Shown here piece after piece: positions 1 through 6,817 of a stretch of DNA of 11,171 bases. This DNA comes from DATLYT01 sp035574455. GTDB taxonomy: Bacteria > Bacteroidota > Ignavibacteria > UBA10030. The position numbers were made by a program, and so were the translations under genes. Every line of letters begins with the position of its first letter. Position 1 is the stretch's first letter. The notes below the pieces were generated by a model. The model did no database searches. It saw only the letters and a list, made by a program, of their open reading frames with translations, and was not told the origin of the DNA. The stretch spans positions 1 through 11,171 of the forward strand of contig DATLYT010000075.1 of assembly GCA_035574455.1 (NCBI GenBank), in the 5' to 3' direction.

Positions 1-186
1 AGAGGAAAGGACTACAGGGCGGTGGAGCGATTCGGGATGGAGATTGCGCCACTGATTCTGACAGGCCCTCCGGCCGTCACCGGATTTGCCGGCGGCAGAC
101 CAAAACCAAGCGAGGTGATCGCCTACTGGCCGGCGTTGATCCCGAAGGAAGCTGTACAACCTGTCGTTGAGCTTGCCGAAGTATAG
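1..186 (+). CDS. AtuA-family (DUF1446) protein, C-terminal end only
   Basis: This is the last 61 codons of a gene whose start lies left of the window; the frame is open from base 1 to a TAG at 184-186. The visible protein contains GMEIAPLILTGPPAVTGF, then FAGGRPKPSEVIAYWPALIPKE. This is the conserved end of the DUF1446 domain found in AtuA, a protein first linked to acyclic terpene (citronellol/geraniol) use in Pseudomonas and widespread next to acyl-CoA metabolism genes. The exact reaction is not known. In many bacteria DUF1446 is followed in the same polypeptide by a roughly 100-residue ferredoxin-fold domain. Here the protein stops first, and a domain of that type is encoded separately at 378-713. 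Family assignment comes from recalled sequence similarity. Confidence 0.75.
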   Translation, partial: RGKDYRAVERFGMEIAPLILTGPPAVTGFAGGRPKPSEVIAYWPALIPKEAVQPVVELAEV

Positions 187-219
187 AATCGTCGTCCACA
201 ATTCACAGGAGAACCAATC

Positions 220-381
220 ATGGCAGTGAGAAAGCGAACAACACATCGTAGTGTGTCCGGAACCAAGCTCTACGCCGTTCGCGATGCAAAGGGTCGCTTC
301 GTGGATATCCAGACGTACAAGCGGGCTCATGCTGCGGATGTCAGGAAAAAGAGCCGCTCGGAAAAGAAGAAGCGCAAATGA
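220..381 (+). CDS. 53-aa highly basic small protein, unknown function
   Basis: ATG at 220 follows an AGGAG ribosome binding site (about 207-211) at good spacing, and the TGA at 379-381 overlaps the ATG of the next gene (ATGA), which suggests translational coupling. The protein begins MAVRKRTTHRS, has a central KLYAVRDAKGRFVDIQTYKR segment and ends in a Lys/Arg-rich tail (KKSRSEKKKRK). Such a charge pattern would suit binding to nucleic acid or the ribosome, but I see no zinc ligands or known motif. Similar short proteins with a 'KLYAVRD..G.F.DIQ.Y.RAH' core seem to occur in related bacteria as hypotheticals; that is recollection, not a search. It is most likely co-transcribed with the AtuA-type genes on both sides. 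The function is unknown. Confidence 0.7.
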   Translation: MAVRKRTTHRSVSGTKLYAVRDAKGRFVDIQTYKRAHAADVRKKSRSEKKKRK

Positions 382-713
382 GAATTCGCCTGCTGGACAT
401 TGCTCATGCTCGTTCGGGCGACAAGGGTGATACGGGCAACGTCGGCGTTATCGCCCGCCGACAGGAGTACTACCCGTTGTTGGTGAAATATCTTACGCCC
501 GAGCGCGTGAAGAAGCACTTCGAAGGCATTGTTCTTGGCAAGGTCGAGCGATTCGAACTCCCCAATCTGTGGGCGTTGAATTTTCTGCTGCACGAGGCTC
601 TCGGGGGCGGAGGAACAAAGTCGCTGAAGAACGACGCACAAGGCAAGACGCTGAGCAGCGCCATACTGAGGATGGAGCTTGATATCGAGGAAACCATCGA
701 CGTGAAGAAATAG
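378..713 (+). CDS. AtuA-like C-terminal (ferredoxin-fold) domain protein
   Basis: A 111-aa protein starting MRIRLLDIAHARSGDKGD. The pattern A-x-x-R-S-G-D-K-G-(D/N)-x-x-N-(V/I)-G-V-I-A-R near residues 10-27 is the hallmark of the domain that follows DUF1446 in longer AtuA proteins, often annotated 'AtuA-related protein'. Later parts also fit: a P-E-R-V-K-x-H-F segment, 'VERFELPNLWALNFLLHEAL' and a glycine-rich GGGGTKSL stretch. The ATG lies inside the stop of the 53-aa gene with no clear SD of its own, consistent with coupled translation. The DUF1446 part is encoded about 190 nt upstream, so the two probably form one functional unit made from two polypeptides. The biochemical role is unknown; CoA-linked or terpenoid catabolism is only suggested by the family name. 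Confidence 0.8.
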   Translation: MRIRLLDIAHARSGDKGDTGNVGVIARRQEYYPLLVKYLTPERVKKHFEGIVLGKVERFELPNLWALNFLLHEALGGGGTKSLKNDAQGKTLSSAILRMELDIEETIDVKK

Positions 714-724
714 GTTGAGAGTAC

Positions 725-730
725 AGGAGG
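725..730 (+). promoter_or_regulatory. Ribosome binding site of prfB
   Basis: A perfect AGGAGG lies 5 nt before the ATG at 736. It fixes the true start of release factor 2 upstream of the in-frame TGA, so the gene should not be annotated as starting at 785. Confidence 0.85.
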
Positions 731-735
731 AAGAC

Positions 736-1846
736 ATGTTTGAACCACAGAAAGAACGCATCGAAAATCTCCTGAAGCAGTTAGATGCTTTGCGAGGTTA
801 TCTTTGACCTCGACGCCAAGGAACAGGAAGTAGCGGCTCTTCAGGCAAAGAGTGAATCCCCGACCTTCTGGAACGACAACATTGCGGCGCAGAAGGTGAT
901 GCAGCAGATCAGTTCGCTCAAGGAGTGGATTGATCGCTGGAAGTCTCTCCGTCGCTCACTTGATGATGCGTCATCGCTCGTGGAACTTGCGGAGGAGTCG
1001 AACGACGATTCTCTTGCGGTGGAAATCGACAAGGAACTGGATAAGGTGGAGAAGGGGATAGCGGAGCTGGAGTTCCGCAACATGCTGAGCGGCCCCGATG
1101 ACGAGCGAGATTGCATTCTCAACATCAACGCCGGTGCTGGTGGAACCGAAGCGCAGGATTGGGCGGAGATGCTGCTGCGCATGTACATCAGGTGGTGCGA
1201 GAGGAAAGGGTACAAGGTTGCTCTTGTGGACCGGCAGGACGGCGAAGGAGCGGGCATCAAGAGTGCGGCTCTCGAAGTAAAGGGGAAGTATGCTTACGGC
1301 TATCTCAAGGCGGAGAGCGGTGTGCACCGTCTCGTGCGTATTTCGCCGTTTGATGCCAACGCGCGGCGTCATACCTCGTTTGCCTCCGTCTTTGTGTATC
1401 CCGAAATGGAAGACGATATCGAAATCGAAATCAACCCTGCCGATCTGAAGATCGACACGTATCGCTCAGGGGGCAAAGGCGGACAAAACGTGAACAAAGT
1501 TGAAACTGCTGTGCGCGTCACACACATTCCGACCGGCATCGTTGTGGCGTGCCAGCAGGAACGCTCGCAGTTCCAAAACAAGGAGCGAGCGCTCAAGATG
1601 CTGAAGTCGCAGTTGTATCAGAAGAAGAAGGAAGAGGAAGAAGCTCGGTTGAGCGCCATCGAAAGCACAAAGAAGAAGATCGAGTGGGGAAGTCAGATTC
1701 GTTCCTACGTGTTCCATCCGTACAATCTGGTCAAAGACCACAGGACCGATATCGAAACCAGCGATGTTCAGGCAGTGATGGACGGAGAGATTGACGAGTT
1801 CATCAAGGGCTACCTGATGCAATACAGCTCCCGAGGTAGCAACTGA
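736..1846 (+). CDS. prfB: Peptide chain release factor 2, with programmed +1 frameshift
   Basis: Release factor 2 recognises UGA and UAA stop codons in the ribosomal A site and triggers peptide release. The gene is read from ATG 736 for 23 codons (MFEPQKERIENLL...LRGYL), meets an in-frame TGA at 805-807, and continues after a +1 slip at GAC 806-808 as DLDAKEQEV..., giving about 369 aa, close to the E. coli length. Visible hallmarks are the SPF stop-recognition tripeptide (about residues 203-205), the catalytic GGQ loop (248-250, in SGGKGGQNVNK), AGAGGTEAQDWA, GVHRLVR and the C-terminal WGSQIRSYVFHPY. GGQ and SPF sit within two residues of their E. coli positions. The stop at 1844-1846 is 7 nt before the Lol permease gene, so the genes may be co-transcribed. 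Confidence 0.97.
794..808 (+). promoter_or_regulatory. prfB programmed +1 frameshift site
   Basis: The site reads GAGGT-TAT-CTT-TGA-C. An internal SD-like GAGGT (794-798) lies 3 nt before the slippery CTT codon (802-804), followed by the in-frame stop TGA (805-807) with C as the next base, a poor termination context. The spacing matches the E. coli site (AGGGGG-UAU-CUU-UGA-C). When RF2 is scarce the ribosome slips one base forward on CTT and reads GAC, so RF2 regulates its own synthesis. The SD-like element is shorter than in E. coli. Confidence 0.93.
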
Positions 1847-1853
1847 ACGCCGC

Positions 1854-3071
1854 ATGACGTACTCTTCGTTTATAGCCAAGCGCTATTCCCAGTCTGCCCG
1901 ACGTAAAGGTTTTCTTTCCTTCATCAGTTCTATTGCCATCATTGGTGTGATGCTTGGGACAGCCGCGCTGATCATTGCGCTTGCTGTGCTCGGGGGCTTT
2001 GAGCAAGAAATTTCCGAGAAGGTGGTCGGTTTCACGAGTCACATTCAGGTAGTCGGTTACTCTGCCCAGCCGTTGGCGAATGTAGAAGAGAACGTCACAC
2101 GAATGGAGCGATCCTCCCAGCTGGTGAAAGCAGTGCAACCCTTTGTTGCTCGCGAAGCGCTCATTCGCGCAGGGGAGTCTGTTGATGGTATATTTTTGAA
2201 GGGCATCGAACCATCGCGGGATCTTTCAGCCGTCACCCGCTACATCGTCGAGGGGAAGTATGATATTAACCGCTCTGCGGGCTCGCTTCCGAACATCGTT
2301 GTCGGCAAGAAACTGGCACGAAAACTCTCCATCAGCATCGGACAGAAGGTAACAGTCTTCGGACCGGGGAGAGCCGGTGAGCTCGCCAACATGCGTGTTA
2401 TGCAATTCAAAGTCGTCGGGATTTATGAAAGCGGGATGGCAGAGTATGATGATGTGTACGCGTTTACATCACTGAAGGATGCGCAGATCCTGTTTCAATA
2501 CGGTGATGCGGTTTCCGGTTACGATGTTATGCTAACGGATCTGGACAGTGCAGATACGGTTGCCCGGCTCGTTCAGGATGCTCTGGGATATCCTCATTAT
2601 GCGCGAACCGTGTTTCAGAACTACAGAAATCTTTTTAGCTGGATCGAGTTGCAGAAGAAGCCGGTTCCGATCATCCTCAGTCTAATAATTATCGTTGCAA
2701 CCGTGAACATCATCGGCACTCTTCTTATGATGGTGATCGGAAAAACGAAGGAAATTGGCATTCTCAAATCCTTAGGAGCCACGCGTCGCGGCATCGTTGG
2801 CATTTTCGTGCGCCAGGGTCTCAGGATAGGGTTGGTAGGGACCCTCTTGGGCAATGTACTTGCTTTTACTCTGTGCGCTGTCGAGTTGCAATTTCGGTTC
2901 CTGTCGCTGCCCAGCGACATCTATTTCATGACGTCGGTTCCAATTCTGCTCAAACCGGAGTTCTTTGTGGTGGTTTCATTGGTCAGTATTACCCTGTGCT
3001 ATCTTTGCTCGCTTGTGCCTGCGTGGCTTGCTTCGCGCATCGATCCGGTGAGAGCCATTCGCTTTGCCTGA
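1854..3071 (+). CDS. LolC/LolE-family lipoprotein-releasing ABC transporter permease (first copy)
   Basis: A 405-aa inner-membrane permease of the FtsX/LolCE type. It starts MTYSSFIAKRY, as LolC-type proteins do. The first membrane helix (about 21-45, FISSIAIIGVMLGTAALI) is followed by a periplasmic domain of about 220 residues and three more helices near 273-298 (ILSLIIIVATVNIIGTLLMM), 320-343 and 372-395. The coupling-helix motif GKTKEIGILKSLGATRRGI and the end RIDPVRAIRF are typical of the family. With its neighbours it should form LolCDE, which extracts outer-membrane-bound lipoproteins and hands them to the carrier LolA. The gene starts 7 nt after prfB; the nearest SD-like GAGGT (1833-1837) is rather far. 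I cannot tell LolC from LolE for this copy, so no symbol is given. Confidence 0.9.
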   Translation: MTYSSFIAKRYSQSARRKGFLSFISSIAIIGVMLGTAALIIALAVLGGFEQEISEKVVGFTSHIQVVGYSAQPLANVEENVTRMERSSQLVKAVQPFVAREALIRAGESVDGIFLKGIEPSRDLSAVTRYIVEGKYDINRSAGSLPNIVVGKKLARKLSISIGQKVTVFGPGRAGELANMRVMQFKVVGIYESGMAEYDDVYAFTSLKDAQILFQYGDAVSGYDVMLTDLDSADTVARLVQDALGYPHYARTVFQNYRNLFSWIELQKKPVPIILSLIIIVATVNIIGTLLMMVIGKTKEIGILKSLGATRRGIVGIFVRQGLRIGLVGTLLGNVLAFTLCAVELQFRFLSLPSDIYFMTSVPILLKPEFFVVVSLVSITLCYLCSLVPAWLASRIDPVRAIRFA

Positions 3072-3072
3072 T

Positions 3073-4302
3073 ATGTCGTTTGAACGATTTATAGCGCTCC
3101 GCTATCTTCGCTCGAAGCAGCAAACGCTGTTCATCAACATTATTATGCTCGTCTCTGTTGTGGGTATAACTGTTGGAGTAGCAGCGCTTCTCATTGTACT
3201 GTCGGTTTTCAATGGTTTCAACAAGGTTGTCACTGACGTTCTGGTGGGATTTGATCCCCACCTGCGTATGATACCGGCTCGTGGCAGAGATCTCCAAATA
3301 TCAGACACCTTGCGTGAAGTCTTGAACGGAGAGAAAGAATTACGCGCGTGGTCTCCCTACATCGAAAGCAAGGCCATGCTCAGCGTGCGGAACATGAATA
3401 GGGTGGTGGTTGTTCGAGGTGTCGTTGATTCTACGATTGGACTTGTCACCGGTGTTCGAGATGCTCTGGTGTTAGGCACATTCGATCTTTCCAGAGGCGG
3501 AGGTAGACCTGGGATTGTTTTGGGACTCACCCTTGCTGATCGTTTAGGGGCAACAGTCGGCACGGACGTGAGCGTGTTAAGTCCCGTTGGTGCCGATGCT
3601 GCATTGCTTCAGTACGGTCAGCCGCTGATGCAAGTATTCACGGTAGTTGGAATCTACGACTCGCGGAACAAAGAGTATGACAGCTACTACGCGTTCATCT
3701 CTCTGGATGACGCGCGAAAACTCTTCCAGTATCCGGAATCTGTCTCCGGCATTGAGATGCGCGTCGGTGACATTCAGCAGTCAGAACAACTCCAGCAGCG
3801 ACTCCAGCATCGGCTGGGCGAGAGCGTTCAGGTACTGACGTGGTACGACTTGCACAAAGACCTGTATTCAGTGATGAAGATAGAAAGGTGGGGGGCGTAT
3901 ATCATCTTGTGTCTCATCGTTGGTGTTGCGACCTTCAACATGCTTGGATCGCTTACGATGGGTGTGATCGAGAAGCGTCGGGACATCGGTGTTCTCAAGG
4001 CACTGGGGGCGACCAGCCGCAGCGTCCTGCGTGTGTTCATGTTCGAGGGCGTTTTTGTAGGTGCCATTGGGACACTACTTGGGATGGGGATTGGGCTCCT
4101 GGTGTGCTATCTTCAAATCACCTATCAACTTTTTCCACTTGATCCTAACGTGTATATCATTCCTGCAATCCCCGTAGATGTAAGGTGGAGCGACTTTGCA
4201 GCAATAGGTTCTGCCTCGATGGCTCTCAGTTCGCTTGCGGCGTTGTATCCTGCTCGACGCGCTGCATCGTTGATGCCGGTGGAAGCGATACGCTGGGAAT
4301 AG
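3073..4302 (+). CDS. lolC: LolC/LolE-family lipoprotein-releasing ABC transporter permease (second copy)
   Basis: A 409-aa permease from ATG 3073 (MSFERFIALRYLRSK), starting one base after the stop of the previous permease. A TTG nine bases upstream (3064) would add only three residues and is less likely, since family members begin right before the F-x-A-x-RYL motif. It has one N-terminal helix (about 19-44), a periplasmic domain and three C-terminal helices with ILCLIVGVATFNMLGSL, EKRRDIGVLKALGATSRSV and the end SLMPVEAIRWE. The stretch 'SVMKIERWGAYIILCLIVGVATFN' resembles E. coli LolC. The two permeases differ clearly in sequence, so this is a heterodimer pair rather than a recent duplication. 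The lolC name is tentative, because LolC and LolE are hard to separate outside Proteobacteria. Confidence 0.9.
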   Translation: MSFERFIALRYLRSKQQTLFINIIMLVSVVGITVGVAALLIVLSVFNGFNKVVTDVLVGFDPHLRMIPARGRDLQISDTLREVLNGEKELRAWSPYIESKAMLSVRNMNRVVVVRGVVDSTIGLVTGVRDALVLGTFDLSRGGGRPGIVLGLTLADRLGATVGTDVSVLSPVGADAALLQYGQPLMQVFTVVGIYDSRNKEYDSYYAFISLDDARKLFQYPESVSGIEMRVGDIQQSEQLQQRLQHRLGESVQVLTWYDLHKDLYSVMKIERWGAYIILCLIVGVATFNMLGSLTMGVIEKRRDIGVLKALGATSRSVLRVFMFEGVFVGAIGTLLGMGIGLLVCYLQITYQLFPLDPNVYIIPAIPVDVRWSDFAAIGSASMALSSLAALYPARRAASLMPVEAIRWE

Positions 4303-4311
4303 GAATAATCG

Positions 4312-4989
4312 ATGATCACCGCGGAAAACATTACGAAGAGCTTCCCGGTTGCCGGTTCGCACGATAGAGAACTGCGCGTACTGCGAGGAATTAATCTTCA
4401 GGTATTCAGAGGCGAGATTGTTGCGATCGTTGGTGCTTCCGGTGCAGGCAAAAGTACGCTCTTGCACATTCTCGGTACCCTCGACCGGCCAACATCAGGA
4501 AGAGTATTGTACGATGGTGAGGATGTGTTCACGTTCGGAGATGAAAAGCTTGCTCGGTTTCGCAACCAGCACATCGGATTTGTGTTCCAATTTCATCACC
4601 TCTTACCCGAGTTTACGGTCTTTGAGAACGTTGCTTTGCCTGCGCTCATCAAAGGCGTAACTCTTGATGACGTCAGGGAGCGCGTCATGCAACTCCTTGA
4701 AGAGGTCGGCGTGGCCGACAAAGCATTCTCCCGTCCGACGAAGCTCTCTGGTGGAGAGCAGCAGCGCGTTGCCGTTGCAAGGGCGTTGGTGAATTCCCCG
4801 AAGGTGGTTCTTGCCGACGAGCCGTCGGGCAATCTGGATACGGCCAATGCCCGCTTGCTGCACGATCTAATTAGAAGGCTCAGCCGAGATCAGGGCCAAA
4901 CCTTTGTAATTGTGACGCATAACGAGGCTCTCGCACGCCAGGCAGATCGGGTGGCCAAAATCGTGGACGGAATGATTACAAATTTTTAA
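4312..4989 (+). CDS. lolD: LolD, lipoprotein-releasing ABC transporter ATPase
   Basis: A 225-aa ABC ATPase of the LolD/MacB/FtsE group that hydrolyses ATP in the cytoplasm to drive the two permeases. Visible motifs in order are Walker A GASGAGKST (41-49), Q-loop FQFHHLLPEF with Q93, signature LSGGEQQR (145-152), Walker B VVLADEP (165-171) followed by SGNLD, and the H-loop THN with H203. The Q-loop FHHLLPEF and GTLDRPTSG are typical of LolD. An AGGA (4301-4304), overlapping the stop of the preceding permease gene, gives a usable ribosome binding site 7 nt before ATG. The order here is permease-permease-ATPase, whereas E. coli has lolC-lolD-lolE. The gene ends immediately before a new promoter. 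Confidence 0.93.
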   Translation: MITAENITKSFPVAGSHDRELRVLRGINLQVFRGEIVAIVGASGAGKSTLLHILGTLDRPTSGRVLYDGEDVFTFGDEKLARFRNQHIGFVFQFHHLLPEFTVFENVALPALIKGVTLDDVRERVMQLLEEVGVADKAFSRPTKLSGGEQQRVAVARALVNSPKVVLADEPSGNLDTANARLLHDLIRRLSRDQGQTFVIVTHNEALARQADRVAKIVDGMITNF

Positions 4990-5014
4990 TGTTTGATAAA
5001 TCGTAATTTTTTAC

Positions 5015-5042
5015 TTGACTTTTACGTGGAAAGCGGTATATT
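5015..5042 (+). promoter_or_regulatory. Predicted sigma70-type promoter behind lolD
   Basis: TTGACT (5015-5020) and TATATT (5037-5042) are separated by 16 bp, which is close to the consensus for a housekeeping promoter; the TATATTG form also resembles the TAnnTTTG element of Bacteroidota. Transcription would start near 5049, exactly at the base of the first predicted hairpin. The promoter lies only 25 bp behind lolD. Confidence 0.6.
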
Positions 5043-5048
5043 GATAGG

Positions 5049-5128
5049 TGACCTTACGACAGTTTCTCCCCTGACTGTTGTAGACAATGGTCAAGCCCGG
5101 CGTCCCCCCCAACGCTGGGCTTTTAATT
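5049..5128 (+). ncRNA. Candidate small structured RNA or attenuator leader
   Basis: From the predicted start site the RNA could fold into two adjoining hairpins. The first has a lower helix TGACC/GGTCA (5049-5053 with 5089-5093), an upper 9-bp helix (5055-5063 with 5074-5082, one G-T pair), a 10-nt pyrimidine-rich loop and a 6-nt bulge on the 3' side. The second is the terminator hairpin at 5093-5124. Promoter, structured body and terminator together make a compact unit of about 75-80 nt. It may be a stand-alone small RNA, or a leader that limits read-through into the DUF3098 gene at 5167. It matches no RNA family I recognise. Pairing was found by eye, without energy calculation. Confidence 0.45.
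5093..5128 (+). terminator. Intrinsic terminator
   Basis: An 11-bp stem AAGCCCGGCGT/ACGCTGGGCTT (5093-5103 with 5112-5122, one G-T pair) closes a C-rich 8-nt loop and runs into TTTTAATTTA. It would end a transcript from the promoter at 5015-5042 and could also end read-through from the prfB-lol operon. Confidence 0.75.
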
Positions 5129-5166
5129 TATGGGGTCACTTTCCAAACATTTCCTCAGAAAATACC

Positions 5167-5448
5167 ATGGCTAAGACTCAACGGAAGATAAGGCGCACGC
5201 AGAAGGAAGAAAGGCTCCCTTTCGGCAAAGAGAATTTCATACTAATCGGGATAGGCCTTTTCATAATCCTACTAGGCTACATCGCACTAGCAATCGGGCC
5301 AGTCGAGGGATTTTTGCCGCTCGTGGTTGCTCCGATACTGTTGGTGCTTGGTTACTGTGTCATTATTCCGGCGGGAATCTTATTCAAAAAGTCCTATATT
5401 AAGTCCAGCGAATCGACCCAGACTTCTCTACACGAGAGCAAAGCCTGA
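5167..5448 (+). CDS. DUF3098-like small membrane protein
   Basis: A 93-aa protein from ATG 5167 (MAKTQRKIRRTQKEER). A basic N-terminal tail is followed by PFGKENFILIGIGLFIILLGY, with transmembrane helices at about 24-43 and 50-72 and a short polar tail. The P-F-G-K-x-N-(F/Y)-I-L start of the first helix and the 'APILLVLGYCVIIPAGI' second helix are those of DUF3098, a family of unknown function in the Bacteroidota/Chlorobi group. The frame stays open upstream to a TTG at 4993. That longer start would read through the promoter and terminator region and adds sequence with no family resemblance, so ATG 5167 is preferred. No clear SD precedes it. The function is unknown. Confidence 0.75.
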   Translation: MAKTQRKIRRTQKEERLPFGKENFILIGIGLFIILLGYIALAIGPVEGFLPLVVAPILLVLGYCVIIPAGILFKKSYIKSSESTQTSLHESKA

Positions 5449-5797
5449 AATGCTGACCGTGTATCCAGCGGATTGAGCGGTCTGCCTTTTAGTTATCCTC
5501 AGCTTGTAATTACCGCCCTCCCAACATCAGTTCTGAGACCGCTGTAAAAAATTGTGACATACGGGAACTACGCTGTTGCAGACATGTGCTGAATACTCGC
5601 GGTTGCTTTGCTTGAGCATCTCCGAGTATACGGCACGATTTGAAGATCAAAGACACTGCATCGTCCAGGAATTTGCTGGCAACGTCTTGAGATAGCGGTT
5701 GCTTTGGTTTTGCGATAGGCGAGGCTCCGGACAGCCTGCTTGTTTCTTTCTAGCACGCCCGTGGTGAACGCTGTGTATTCATGAAGGTTGGCACTTC
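5449..5797. other. 349-nt stretch without a convincing gene
   Basis: No supported gene, tRNA or known element is visible. The left end may carry a weak terminator (5452-5490). An inverted repeat AGCGGTCT/AGACCGCT (5476-5483 and 5536-5543) and a 12-bp direct repeat GCGGTTGCTTTG (5599-5610 and 5695-5706) are present but may be chance. On the minus strand two overlapping frames are open for about 60 and 80 codons (about 5568-5756 and 5514-5757). Neither has a ribosome binding site or a recognised motif. The stretch could hold the decayed end of an older gene or the upstream control region of the 339-aa gene. Confidence 0.4.
5452..5490 (+). terminator. Weak terminator-like hairpin after the DUF3098 gene
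   Basis: GC-T-GACCG (5452-5459) can pair with CGGTC-T-GC (5478-5485) around an 18-nt loop and one mismatch, followed by CTTTTAG. The stem is short and the loop large, so this is only a possible terminator. Confidence 0.25.
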
Positions 5798-6817
5798 ATG
5801 CAATTCCTAGGCGCACTAAGGGAACTTCTCATCGGCGCTTTGGAAGGCAACCTTCCAAACCGTGACCTCACGCGCCTCGTTCAGATTTGTCGCTCCGTCG
5901 TCGAGGCGTATCTTGCGCATTACCGCTCATCTGTGGTCCATATTTGTGCCGCGACTGGCATGAGCATCAACGATCTTGCGCTTGACTCCATTGCCGAGGT
6001 GTTCGGCAGGGATGAGAATGGTGACCTCTGGCGCTTGCGGGAGTTTGTTTCATCCTTGGATGATGACATCAACAACATCCCAGAACTCGATCTGTGGCTT
6101 GCTTTCAAGGCTTACCTCATCCGAATTGCCGAAGCACAACTCGCGCGCCTCTACGCGCAGGTTGATCCGGCCGGTGCGAAGATTCACCGAAACCTCCGAG
6201 ACTGCCTCCAGAACTTCCCCACGCTGCGACTGACAAAGAAGCTGCGAGGTTTGACCATCACACCTGCCCGCGAAGACACGCTCGAGCACCTCCCACCGTT
6301 CCCCGACGACGAGTTTGAGAGCCGCTTTCATGCAATCGTGAAAAAAGAGCCGTCAATTTCCGACTTACTGAAGGCACTGCATTACGTACTTGCGACACAG
6401 AAGCAGTACCGGCGCTTGGTTCTTCTCACAGATTTTGTACAGGTCGCAAGAAAGGTGTACGTCGGCACGGACGTCACCAGTGAAACGGTGGAGCTGGACC
6501 TCGGCGGCCTATCGCCACGCGACGTGGAGCAGATTTGCCGCTATGCAGAGCTTGCCGTGAAAGAACGAATCATGTTCACCTACTATGCTCACGGGAAACT
6601 GGACAAAGCCGAAGCCGAAGCATTGGCTAGAGCCTTCGGTGACATCATCTCGGATTGGAGCACCGCCGGACGTTTGGAGGCGTCGTTGTTCAACTATGTG
6701 CGAAGGCACCTGTCGGTGTCCGAGGATCTGTACGAAAGAGAGTACCGTTCGAAAACGGAGTACTTGTTGAAGATTGCACGAGAGGAGATCGCGGCCCGTT
6801 TGATGAAGGAATTGTAG
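5798..6817 (+). CDS. Unrecognised 339-aa helical protein, possibly a divergent sigma-like factor
   Basis: I do not recognise this protein with confidence. It is soluble, mostly helical by composition, with no signal peptide or membrane helix. Residues 25-120 (LVQICRSVVEAYLAHY, then SINDLALDSIAEVFGRD, then LDLWLAFKAYLIRIAEAQLARLY) faintly recall sigma70 region 2, where a D-L-x-x-E-x-F stretch is followed by a helix ending in I-A-x-x-x-x-R. No obvious region 4 helix-turn-helix is visible; the C-terminus is helical (SKTEYLLKIAREEIAARLMKEL). The next gene encodes a membrane protein with an N-terminal anti-sigma-type zinc motif, which makes a sigma-like role attractive. Against this, the genes are 168 nt apart and the length exceeds a usual ECF factor. 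ATG 5798 is the only ATG/GTG/TTG start after the upstream in-frame stop (5765) that keeps the full N-terminus. Confidence 0.75.
   Translation: MQFLGALRELLIGALEGNLPNRDLTRLVQICRSVVEAYLAHYRSSVVHICAATGMSINDLALDSIAEVFGRDENGDLWRLREFVSSLDDDINNIPELDLWLAFKAYLIRIAEAQLARLYAQVDPAGAKIHRNLRDCLQNFPTLRLTKKLRGLTITPAREDTLEHLPPFPDDEFESRFHAIVKKEPSISDLLKALHYVLATQKQYRRLVLLTDFVQVARKVYVGTDVTSETVELDLGGLSPRDVEQICRYAELAVKERIMFTYYAHGKLDKAEAEALARAFGDIISDWSTAGRLEASLFNYVRRHLSVSEDLYEREYRSKTEYLLKIAREEIAARLMKEL

Noticed and set aside
327..761. A 144-codon minus-strand frame
   Set aside because: It lies antisense to the well-supported AtuA-like gene at 378-713, shows no known motif and has the look of a shadow frame.
785..1846. 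A 353-aa release factor starting at ATG 785
   Set aside because: The ATG is inside the zero-frame prfB leader and out of frame with it; the AGGAGG-preceded ATG 736 plus the CTT-TGA-C slip site gives the true full-length protein.
3064..3072. TTG 3064 as the start of the second Lol permease
   Set aside because: It adds only three residues inside the end of the previous gene; ATG 3073 fits the family start (MSFERFIALRYL).
4993..5166. N-terminal extension of the DUF3098-like protein from TTG 4993
   Set aside because: The extension would be translated from the promoter and terminator hairpins, has no family resemblance and no SD; ATG 5167 gives a normal family-sized protein.
5599..5706. 12-bp direct repeat GCGGTTGCTTTG, two copies 96 bp apart, as a possible attachment or CRISPR-like repeat
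   Set aside because: Only two copies, no regular spacing, no adjacent integrase or cas gene; compatible with chance.
5568..5756. A 62-aa minus-strand protein, considered as a transposase remnant
   Set aside because: No DDE or other transposase motif, no terminal inverted repeats or target duplication, no SD; kept only as part of the unexplained gap.
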